NCBI GenBank assembly: GCA_018385335.1
Contig: JAHAZN010000035.1
Location: 31,738 to 95,737, forward strand
Direction: 5' to 3'
Origin: Prevotella sp.
GTDB lineage: Bacteria; Bacteroidota; Bacteroidia; Bacteroidales; Bacteroidaceae
DNA length: 64,000 nt
The notes under the pieces: generated by a model
Database searches by the model: none
Seen by the model: the letters and a program-made list of their open reading frames with translations, nothing else
Told to the model about the DNA's origin: nothing
Shown: one piece after another, positions 1 to 7,065 of the stretch
Layout of the letters: every line of letters starts with the position of its first letter
Position numbering within the stretch: position 1 is the stretch's first letter
Translations under genes and position numbers: made by a program

Positions 1-646
1 AACTACTGCTGGGTCGATCCACCTTCACGTCATAGAGCGTTCTATAAGCAATCACCCTTCTATGAATAGTATCATAGCGCAATGTGTCCATCCTATTGAA
101 GAGCCACAGAGGATTGACGGCGCCATATCTCTGTATAGTAGCATAGTAAAGATAAGCCATCGTCAGTTTTACTTCAAGCCGTGCCATCACCCGCTCCACC
201 TTGTTGTTGCTGTCATCAAAACGAAGTGTCCTCAAGCGTTCCACATCTTTTCTGATATCATCAATATGAAACTTATCTATTGATATTGCATGTTCATCGC
301 TCTGTTGCAATACTTCAAGAAGCGAGTCGGCCTGTGCTGTCACTCCCTGCCATGTCACCCAAAATAGTCGGGGGTGAGAACGATAGAGGTTGCGAGCCAT
401 CCTTTCTGGTAGCCAGTCTCCACCATGCACCTCTTCACAATATTTTTGTAAGTACAGCATAAGCTGTTGCTTATCTACGACAAAACAAGGCTTCCTCATA
501 CTCGAGAAAGCCTGACTATCTAACTGACTATTGGGATTAGACGATTTTCCTCTGCATCCCCCAGCCATAACACCCATCAGGGTGAAGATGAGAACTAAGT
601 GATAGAGATTTTTCTTACCACTTTTCCTACCTTTACTACGTAGCAC
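1..646 (-). CDS. L,D-transpeptidase family lipoprotein, N-terminal part (runs off window)
   Basis: The minus strand is open from about 646 to base 1, giving about 215 residues with no stop. It begins with a basic stretch and the hydrophobic run LVLIFTLMGVMAGGC, a likely lipobox. The following segment (LFWVTWQGVTAQADSLLEVL, then an NFDDSNNKVERVMARLE-like stretch) resembles the scaffold domain at the N-terminus of Bacteroidetes YcbB-type L,D-transpeptidases, which form 3-3 peptidoglycan cross-links. The catalytic YkuD domain would lie beyond the window, so the function is inferred from the scaffold only. No ATG precedes the signal sequence in frame; the GTG at 646 is the best start, which makes the gene overlap the 3' end of the upstream small gene by about 52 bases. 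Confidence 0.62.
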   Translation of the reverse strand, partial: MLRSKGRKSGKKNLYHLVLIFTLMGVMAGGCRGKSSNPNSQLDSQAFSSMRKPCFVVDKQQLMLYLQKYCEEVHGGDWLPERMARNLYRSHPRLFWVTWQGVTAQADSLLEVLQQSDEHAISIDKFHIDDIRKDVERLRTLRFDDSNNKVERVMARLEVKLTMAYLYYATIQRYGAVNPLWLFNRMDTLRYDTIHRRVIAYRTLYDVKVDRPSSS

Positions 647-924
647 CCTTTCGGAAGATTATTTAGTTCCACACGTTGTGTTGCAGCCTCAATCTTCACA
701 CTCATCATGTTCTTTCCTGTGAGCGAAACCACCTCAAGCACTTGACCCTCCAAGCCATTGACAACAAGTGTGTGTTTATTTTTGAGTTCTACAGAGGGAG
801 CTGCAAGTTCTCCCACCTGTGCTTCAGGTGCTATCGTTTCCATTGTAGTAGCAGCCGAAATAGTAAGAGGTAAGACGCTAAAAGCGACAAGCAGCAATAA
901 TATGATAGGTAAACGTTTTGCCAT
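595..924 (-). CDS. Small secreted protein that is essentially a T9SS-like C-terminal domain
   Basis: 109 residues from the ATG at 924 (MAKRLPIILLLL...); reading further upstream lacks signal-peptide character. A Sec signal ends near ISAA. After a short spacer the rest matches the ~65-residue beta-sandwich sorting domain of Bacteroidetes secreted proteins: a LEVVSLTGK strand, then LPKGCYVVKVGKVVRKISI (compare the consensus LPAGVYIVKV.....RKIVV). There is no room for a cargo domain. It may be a stand-alone sorting-like domain, a remnant of a larger protein, or a small periplasmic protein using the same fold. A TAACTTTG box lies 19 bases upstream. Confidence 0.7.
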   Translation of the reverse strand: MAKRLPIILLLLVAFSVLPLTISAATTMETIAPEAQVGELAAPSVELKNKHTLVVNGLEGQVLEVVSLTGKNMMSVKIEAATQRVELNNLPKGCYVVKVGKVVRKISIT

Positions 925-942
925 ATAGTAGTATTTATACTG

Positions 943-950
943 CAAAGTTA
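943..950 (-). promoter_or_regulatory. -7 box TAACTTTG
   Basis: Exact match to the Bacteroidetes TAnnTTTG element, reading leftwards, 19 bases before the ATG at 924. Confidence 0.6.
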
Positions 951-1132
951 ATCTTTTCTTCAATACGATGCAAGAAATCGATCCATTTTTTCTTTTTTCA
1001 TTGTTAAAAATAGCAAACATTCTTTCTTTTCATATCCATAGTTCACTCATTACAATGTATCAAATAAGGATTGCCATTCATCTACTATTTTAGAAAAGAT
1101 AATATATCCTTGGTGTTTTCATATGAAATCCT

Positions 1133-1140
1133 TAACTTTG
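1133..1140 (+). promoter_or_regulatory. -7 box TAACTTTG
   Basis: Exact TAnnTTTG match 26 bases before the ATG at 1167. It supports that start over the longer reading from 1071. Confidence 0.6.
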
Positions 1141-1166
1141 CAAACACGATAAATAGTATTTCAGCT

Positions 1167-2078
1167 ATGCAGACAGATAACAAGTACATCCGATTTGACT
1201 GGGCGGTGAAGCGCATGTTGCGCGACAAAGCCAACTTTGCCGTACTGGAAGGACTGGTCACAGTGCTTTTAGGCGAAAAGATTGTCATCACAGAACTGCT
1301 GGAAAGCGAAGGAAATCAGGATTCTCACGAAGCGAAGTTCAATCGCGTTGACATTAAAGCAAAGAACAGTAAAGGCGAGATTATTATCGTAGAAGTACAA
1401 CTGACCCGCCAGCTGTATTATCTTCAGCGTATGCTCTATGGAGTATCCAAAGCCATCACTGAACATATCCAGATAGGCAATAAATATGATCAAGTAAAGA
1501 AGGTGTACTCCATCAATATTCTCTATTTTGACTTGGGTAAAGGTAACGACTATCTATATCATGGCAAGACTATCTTTACTGGTGTGCATACAGGCGACCG
1601 TCTTGAGGTGAATACTAAGGAGGCTAACGAGATAAAAATGACCGTTCCTGAAGATGTATTCCCTGAGTATTACATCATTCGGGTCAACGAATTCAATGAT
1701 ATTGCCACTACTCCTATTGAAGAATGGCTCGACTACTTAAAAAACAACCGTATCAAGGATGATACATCTACACCTGGTTTGCAGGAGGCAAGAAAGAAAC
1801 TGCTATATATGACCATGAGCGATAAAGATCGCCGTGCATATGATGCTCATATGGATGACATCATGGTGGAGAACGATGTGCTTGATACAGCCAAGATGGA
1901 AGGAAGAGCAGAAGGAAGAGCAGAAGGAAGAGCAGAAGGAAGAGCAGAAGAGCGAGCGAAAGCAGAGGCTGAGAAATTAGATATTGCCAAGCAATTGATA
2001 GCATCGGGGATGTCTATTGAGCAAGTGGCTACCATCACCAAACTCTCTCTCGAGGTAATTAGAGAGTTGACTAGATAA
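1167..2078 (+). CDS. Rpn family PD-(D/E)XK nuclease / putative transposase
   Basis: 303 residues. The N-terminal two thirds match the Rpn (PDDEXK_2) family of recombination-promoting nucleases: TDNKYIRFDWAVKRMLRDKAN, then a nuclease core with the RVDI...GEIIIVEVQ pattern, where the D and the E-x-Q are the expected catalytic residues. The C-terminal tail carries four GRAE repeats, then an amphipathic segment ending in a small helix-turn-helix-like stretch (IASGMSIEQVATITKLSLEVI), usual for this family. Family members act on DNA and occur in many near-identical copies in Bacteroidetes genomes. Start chosen from family similarity and the promoter at 1133. No terminal inverted repeats are seen around it. 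Confidence 0.85.
   Translation: MQTDNKYIRFDWAVKRMLRDKANFAVLEGLVTVLLGEKIVITELLESEGNQDSHEAKFNRVDIKAKNSKGEIIIVEVQLTRQLYYLQRMLYGVSKAITEHIQIGNKYDQVKKVYSINILYFDLGKGNDYLYHGKTIFTGVHTGDRLEVNTKEANEIKMTVPEDVFPEYYIIRVNEFNDIATTPIEEWLDYLKNNRIKDDTSTPGLQEARKKLLYMTMSDKDRRAYDAHMDDIMVENDVLDTAKMEGRAEGRAEGRAEGRAEERAKAEAEKLDIAKQLIASGMSIEQVATITKLSLEVIRELTR
1902..1949 (+). repeat. Four tandem 12-bp repeats inside the Rpn gene
   Basis: Four perfect copies of GGAAGAGCAGAA encode four GRAE units. The period is a multiple of three, so slippage would change linker length without breaking the frame. Confidence 0.95.
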
Positions 2079-2151
2079 ATAAGCTTTTCCTGTGTAAACC
2101 TTGGGATAGAAGGGCAAACATTATTTGACTTTTCTCTATTCTATTGATTGT

Positions 2152-3060
2152 TTATTGTGTGTCTTTCCGTGAAGATGCAATAGCTATGCCGGCCAGTATG
2201 AGCGCTGTTCCTATCAGAAAGAAATGGGTAATATGCTCATCGAGCACCAGCCACGCAAAGACTATTGTTGTTATCGGATTGAAATACACCCAGTTAGTAG
2301 CATTCACTGCTCCCAACTTCACCATACACCAGTTCCAGCAGAGATAACAAACCATGGAAGCTACACAACCAAGGAAGAGAAGATTTCCCCATACTACTGG
2401 TTGACACATGGTGGTAAGATCTGGCCAATCCTCTTCCACTATGATATGATAAGGAATGATAGTCAGCAATCCATAGAAAAATACCTTTCTTGTGACGAAG
2501 ATTGTAGAGTATCGTTCCCCTACTCTACGCATAATGAGTGAATAAACAGCCCAGCACATACAAGCGATAAAGGCAAGCGCATCACCAAGCGGTGAGAGAT
2601 GTAGCACGAAATGTCCATTCAGCACTACAATAGCCATTCCTACAAGTGCGATAACCGACCCTCCCCACTGCCATACGCCCATCTTCTCGGTGATAGGATA
2701 ACAGAGTCGTATGAGAATGGCAGTAAAAATAGGGCATGCACATACGATGAGTGAGGTGTTGGTAGCAGTGGTAAACAGCATAGCTGCATTCTCTGAGAGA
2801 AAATAGAGCGATCCGCCTGTCAGTCCTAAGGCAGCCATGATGGGTTCGTCTTTGCAGATGAGTCCCTTCACATTTTTTTCTTTCCTCAACCACCATCCTG
2901 CCAACAGGAGATAGGCAATAACAAAACGCAGTGTAAAGATCTGTGCTGGTGACAAACCATTGTTTAACAACAGTTTAGTCCAAACAAAGGTTGTTCCCCA
3001 CACGGCGACAGTCAAGAACGCCACGATGTGAGGAACAACCAAAGATTTCTTTTCATTCAT
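2152..3060 (-). CDS. DMT superfamily (EamA) permease
   Basis: 302 residues, about ten hydrophobic segments in two homologous halves, typical of EamA drug/metabolite exporters. Early motifs (VWGTTFVWTKLLL, SPAQIFTLRFVIAYLLLAGWW) and the second-half WAVYSLIMRRVG and NWVYFNPITTIVFAWLVLDE segments are characteristic. The ATG at 3060 lies 8 bases after the tyrA stop; a TTG at 3072 would overlap that stop but is less likely. It is last in the pheA-tyrA run, so export of an aromatic amino acid or related compound is a reasonable guess, not shown by the sequence. Confidence 0.85.
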   Translation of the reverse strand: MNEKKSLVVPHIVAFLTVAVWGTTFVWTKLLLNNGLSPAQIFTLRFVIAYLLLAGWWLRKEKNVKGLICKDEPIMAALGLTGGSLYFLSENAAMLFTTATNTSLIVCACPIFTAILIRLCYPITEKMGVWQWGGSVIALVGMAIVVLNGHFVLHLSPLGDALAFIACMCWAVYSLIMRRVGERYSTIFVTRKVFFYGLLTIIPYHIIVEEDWPDLTTMCQPVVWGNLLFLGCVASMVCYLCWNWCMVKLGAVNATNWVYFNPITTIVFAWLVLDEHITHFFLIGTALILAGIAIASSRKDTQ

Positions 3061-3068
3061 CGTCAGAA

Positions 3069-3866
3069 TCAACCTTTTATCTCTTCGATGTCACGCCTCA
3101 CGTTCTCTCTGATCTTCGTGAGATAGTTTTTCATCTCCTTGGCATCCTTTCTGTCGATGATGTCGAGGAGGCAGGTGAGTTCATCCCTTATCTGCGCCAC
3201 CTGGTCGGTGGTATAAGGATTGAAAAGAATCTCCTGCAAAAGATAGTCATCCTCATTGAGTACCCCCTTAGCTATCTTCATGTGCCGTTTGAAAGTCGTT
3301 CCTGGTGCATCCTGATGTTTCATCACTGCAGCAAAGACGAAGGTAGATACAAACGGTATGCTGAGCGAATAGGCCACTGTTTTATCGTGTTCCTCAAAGG
3401 AATACTCATAGATATTCAATCCCAATCGTTGATAGAGGTCTTTGAAGAAGATACGTCCCATATAATCTCCCTCACTGATGATGATAGCATTCTCCTCACT
3501 GAGTTGCTGCAAATTAGCGAAGGTAGGTCCAAACATAGGATGGGTGGAGACAAAGGGATGGCCGCTGTTCTCATAGAATGCCTTGAGATTAGTCTTCACC
3601 GACGAGATATCGCTGATGATACAATCTTTAGGCAGATAGGGCATCACCTCGTTGAATGCAGGTATAGTATATTTCACCGTCACTGCATTGATAACGAGTT
3701 CTGGTGCGAACTCCCTCACCTCTTCGAGCTGCGTGAACCGTCGGCAGTTATATGTGAAACGCATCCTTTTGGCGTCCTTTTCATACACAGCCGTTTCGTG
3801 GTCGAAACTTAGTAGGTCGAGAAAGAAACTTCCCATCTTTCCAGCCCCCATCACAAGTATTTTCAT
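3069..3866 (-). CDS. tyrA: Prephenate dehydrogenase
   Basis: 265 residues. An N-terminal Rossmann fold begins MKILVMGAGKMGSFFLDLL (GxGxMG NAD(P)-binding loop). It is followed by the family's ISDISSVK segment and the FVSTHPMFGPT motif with the conserved His. It converts prephenate to 4-hydroxyphenylpyruvate for tyrosine synthesis in the cytoplasm. It lies 34 bases after the DAHP synthase-chorismate mutase gene and 8 bases before the EamA permease, clearly within one operon. No ACT domain is visible, so feedback control probably rests on other enzymes of the pathway. Confidence 0.9.
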   Translation of the reverse strand: MKILVMGAGKMGSFFLDLLSFDHETAVYEKDAKRMRFTYNCRRFTQLEEVREFAPELVINAVTVKYTIPAFNEVMPYLPKDCIISDISSVKTNLKAFYENSGHPFVSTHPMFGPTFANLQQLSEENAIIISEGDYMGRIFFKDLYQRLGLNIYEYSFEEHDKTVAYSLSIPFVSTFVFAAVMKHQDAPGTTFKRHMKIAKGVLNEDDYLLQEILFNPYTTDQVAQIRDELTCLLDIIDRKDAKEMKNYLTKIRENVRRDIEEIKG

Positions 3867-3900
3867 GCTACGATTCTTATTTTTCCTGACAAAGTGTCTG

Positions 3901-4965
3901 TTATTTGTTGATGATCTCCATCTGTTGTCTTACTGACTCCTCGTGTATTCCCTCAAACACTTTAGCCACAAACTGTGGATCCATGCCACAGAGTGCTCCC
4001 TGGGCGCCGCGCTTTTCGAGAATTTCATTGTATCGTGCGGCCTGCAACACAGTCATATTGTGTTCCTTCTTATATTGACCGATCTCACGGCACACTCTCA
4101 TTCGCTTTGCCATAAGTTCCATGAGTTGGTTATCGAGTTCGTCAATCTGTTTTCTCAGTATATGAATACCCTCAGTGGTAACCGATTCATCTCTCACCAC
4201 GATGAGGTTAAGGATATAGTCGAGCACATCCGGTGTCACCTGTTGTTTGGCATCACTCCAAGCCTTATCTGGATCGCAATGGCTCTCCACTATCAGTCCA
4301 TCAAATCCTAAGTCCATTGCCTGCTGGCAGAGTGGAGCGATAAGTTCTCTTCTTCCTCCGATATGACTGGGATCGCAGAAGATAGGCAGTTCGGGGATGC
4401 GGCGATGCAGTTCGATAGGAATCTGCCACATGGGCAGGTTGCGGTAGATCTTCTTATCATAGCTTGAGAAGCCGCGATGGATAGCTCCGAGTCGTTTTAT
4501 GCCTGCCTGATTGATGCGTTCCATGGCTCCTATCCACAGTTCAAGGTCGGGGTTGACGGGGTTTTTCACCAGCACGGGTACCTCGGCTCCTTTAAGTGCA
4601 TCAGCCAGTGCCTGCATAGCAAAGGGGTTGGCTGTTGTTCTTGCTCCCACCCATAGGATATCTATCCCATATTTCATTGCCAGTTCCACATGTTCTGGTG
4701 TAGCCACCTCAGTAGCCACTTTCATTCCGGTCTCTTCCTTCACCTGCTTCATCCATGGCAGAGCCTGCTCGCCGTTGCCCTCAAATCCTCCGGGTTTGGT
4801 TCTCGGTTTCCACACACCAGCTCTAAAGATTTTGCATCCGCGTGCAGCCAGTTGTTTGGCGGTGCACACCACCTGTTCTTCTGTCTCGGCAGAGCAAGGG
4901 CCGGCGATGACAGTAGGACGTTCCTGATCACTCAACAGTTTGAGAGGTTCTAATTCCAATTCCAT
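3901..4965 (-). CDS. Bifunctional 3-deoxy-7-phosphoheptulonate synthase / chorismate mutase
   Basis: 354 residues. Residues ~15-255 are a KdsA/AroG-type DAHP synthase (VIAGPCSAET, FRAGVWKPRTKPGGFEG, CDPSHIGGRR, DGLIVESHCDPDKAWSDA). Residues ~265-350 are an AroQ-type chorismate mutase helix bundle (LRKQIDELDNQLMELMAKRM, CREIGQYKKEHNM). It therefore carries the first step of the shikimate pathway and the branch step from chorismate to prephenate, directly feeding PheA and TyrA encoded on either side. The 78-base gap upstream shows no promoter or leader peptide that I can recognise. Confidence 0.92.
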   Translation of the reverse strand: MELELEPLKLLSDQERPTVIAGPCSAETEEQVVCTAKQLAARGCKIFRAGVWKPRTKPGGFEGNGEQALPWMKQVKEETGMKVATEVATPEHVELAMKYGIDILWVGARTTANPFAMQALADALKGAEVPVLVKNPVNPDLELWIGAMERINQAGIKRLGAIHRGFSSYDKKIYRNLPMWQIPIELHRRIPELPIFCDPSHIGGRRELIAPLCQQAMDLGFDGLIVESHCDPDKAWSDAKQQVTPDVLDYILNLIVVRDESVTTEGIHILRKQIDELDNQLMELMAKRMRVCREIGQYKKEHNMTVLQAARYNEILEKRGAQGALCGMDPQFVAKVFEGIHEESVRQQMEIINK

Positions 4966-5043
4966 AGTTTTCTATTTTTATCTTGTTTTCTTCTTTATAT
5001 ATAATAAATAAGGTGTAGCTTCGTTGCCGTTCACCTCTGTTCA

Positions 5044-6207
5044 TTAGGTCTTCATGGCCTTCACCCTTTCGAGTGCTTCCTTGATTTTCTCTTCTTTGGC
5101 GCAGAGGGAGATTCTCACATATCTGTCGCCATTGCTTCCGAAGATGAAGCCGGGTGTGATGAACACGCGTGCTTCATAGAGCACCTTTTCCGTCAGTTCT
5201 TCGCAGTTGGCATAGCGTTCGGGGATGCGTCCCCAGAGGAACATGCCCACCTGATTGGTATCGAAACTGCAACCGAGCGCCGTCATTATCTCTTCGGCAT
5301 ATCTCCTTCGGGCGGCATAGGTCTCGATGTTGGCCTGACGGTGCCACGCCTCATCATTCTCTAATGCCTCGGCAGCTGCCATCTGCAGTCCACGGAACGT
5401 GCCGCTGTCGATATTGCTCTTCACCTTGAGAATCCAGCTGATGAAGGTGGGATTGCTCACACACATCCCCACTCGCCATCCCGGCATGTTATGACTCTTC
5501 GAGAGCGAGTTGAGCTCGATGCTACAGTCTTTGGCTCCCTCAATCTGCATGATGGAGAGGTGCTCCTCGTTGAGGATGAAGGAGTAGGGATTGTCGTTCA
5601 CCACCACAATCTGATGTCTTTGGGCGAAATCGATCAACCGCTGATAGGTCTCCCTCCGTGCATTGCCTCCCGTGGGCATGTTGGGATAGTTGGTCCAGAG
5701 GAGTTTCACGCCGGTGAGATCCATCTTCTCAAGTTCATCGAAATCAGGTTGCCATCCGTTGTCTTCCTTTAGGTTATAGTTCACCACCTGCGCTCCGAGA
5801 ATCTTGCTAAGCGAGGTATAGGTGGGATAGCCCGGGTTGGGGACGAGCACCTTCTCTCCGGGATTGACGAAGGCGAGGGTGACATGGAGGATGCCCTCCT
5901 TGGAGCCGATGAGCGGCTGTATCTCTGTGGCAGGGTTGAGTTCCACACCATACCACTTCTGATAGAACCGGGCCATGGCCTCTCTGAGTTCGGGGATGCC
6001 CATTGTGGGCTGATAGCCATGGGCATCAGCTCTCTCGGCCACTTCGCACAGTCGTTTGATGGTTTTCTCTGAGGGTGGCATGTCGGGACTGCCTATCGCG
6101 AGACTGATGATGTCCATGCCTTGGGTATTCATGGCAGCCACCTCTTTCAGTTTTCTGCTGAAGTAGTATTCGCTCACCTCAGCAAGTCTGTTTGCGGGTT
6201 TTATCAT
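5044..6207 (-). CDS. PLP-dependent class I/II aminotransferase (probable aromatic aminotransferase)
   Basis: 387 residues, fold type I. Visible motifs: GSPDMPPSE, GYQPTMGIPELREA, NPGYPTY, NYPNMPTG, and SLSKSHNMPGWRVG with the PLP lysine at about residue 237; the conserved Arg lies in the C-terminal RYVRISLC segment. The general sequence resembles LL-diaminopimelate and aromatic aminotransferases. Position between pheA (3-base gap) and the DAHP synthase-chorismate mutase gene argues for the final transamination of phenylpyruvate and 4-hydroxyphenylpyruvate. Substrate assignment is inferred from context. Confidence 0.88.
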   Translation of the reverse strand: MIKPANRLAEVSEYYFSRKLKEVAAMNTQGMDIISLAIGSPDMPPSEKTIKRLCEVAERADAHGYQPTMGIPELREAMARFYQKWYGVELNPATEIQPLIGSKEGILHVTLAFVNPGEKVLVPNPGYPTYTSLSKILGAQVVNYNLKEDNGWQPDFDELEKMDLTGVKLLWTNYPNMPTGGNARRETYQRLIDFAQRHQIVVVNDNPYSFILNEEHLSIMQIEGAKDCSIELNSLSKSHNMPGWRVGMCVSNPTFISWILKVKSNIDSGTFRGLQMAAAEALENDEAWHRQANIETYAARRRYAEEIMTALGCSFDTNQVGMFLWGRIPERYANCEELTEKVLYEARVFITPGFIFGSNGDRYVRISLCAKEEKIKEALERVKAMKT

Positions 6208-6210
6208 TGT

Positions 6211-7041
6211 CTATTTACTTTTATATTCTCCCAGAATCTTCAGTTCCCTCGTCAACGGCATGATGGCATCGATGCTCTGCCGATAGCGAGTGAGGGTGTC
6301 GTAAGTCACATCGACATAGAAGAGATACTCCCACTCGTGGCCGATGATGGGCAACGACTGTATCTTCGTGAGATTGATGCGATAGAAGGAAAGGATGCTG
6401 AGCACCTGTGAGAGCGACCCCTCCTCATGGGGCAGGGCAAAGACGAGGCTCGACTTGTCGGTATCCTGGAGTGGGCGGAGGAAGTCGGCTTTCTGCGGAT
6501 GACAGGTAACGAGGAAACGCGTGAAGTTGTGTTTGTTGTCCTCGATATGGTCCTCAAGAATCTTCATGCCATAGAGCTTGGCGGCCTCTGCACTACAGAT
6601 GGCGGCCCATCCACGGCACTGGTGTTCGGCGATATACTTGGCCGAGCCTGCCGTATCTTCACTCTCCACAGCCTTCAGTTCGGGATGGTTAGCGAGGAAG
6701 CCCCGGCACTGCATCAGTGCTACGGGATGGGAGTGGACCTCCTGCACTGTCTCCCAACTGTCTTCGGGCAGACAGCAGATGCAGTGTGAGATATGCAGTT
6801 TGTGCTCTCCCACCACGGTGATGTCGGCCTCACGCAACAGTTCATAGTTGTGGAGCAGACTGCCTGCGATGGTGTTCTCAATGGCGAGCATCCCGATGAC
6901 GGTAGGGTCGCGCTTGATGTTCTCAAACACCTCCTCGAAGGTGGCGCAACAGATGAGTTGCACCTGCTCTCCATCAAAGAACTGGTGGGCGGCGATGTCG
7001 TGGAACGATCCTATCAGACCCTGTATGGCTATTCTCTTCAT
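6211..7041 (-). CDS. pheA: Prephenate dehydratase
   Basis: 276 residues. The catalytic dehydratase domain (residues ~1-185) has the IAIQGLIGSFHDIAA start and the NFTRFLV segment holding the conserved TRF motif. A C-terminal ACT domain (~195-270) begins SSLVFALPHEEGSLSQVLSI. The regulatory ESRP motif of E. coli PheA is replaced by QSLP. It forms phenylpyruvate; the ACT domain suggests phenylalanine feedback. It starts 24 bases after the GH51 stop with no -7 box in the gap, so it is either co-transcribed with GH51 or uses a promoter inside that gene. Confidence 0.9.
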   Translation of the reverse strand: MKRIAIQGLIGSFHDIAAHQFFDGEQVQLICCATFEEVFENIKRDPTVIGMLAIENTIAGSLLHNYELLREADITVVGEHKLHISHCICCLPEDSWETVQEVHSHPVALMQCRGFLANHPELKAVESEDTAGSAKYIAEHQCRGWAAICSAEAAKLYGMKILEDHIEDNKHNFTRFLVTCHPQKADFLRPLQDTDKSSLVFALPHEEGSLSQVLSILSFYRINLTKIQSLPIIGHEWEYLFYVDVTYDTLTRYRQSIDAIMPLTRELKILGEYKSK

Positions 7042-7065
7042 GTTGTCTTCAGTCTTCTTTATTCA

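Noticed and set aside
1899..1950. Short regular repeats considered as a CRISPR remnant
   Set aside because: Tandem copies without spacers, coding GRAE units.
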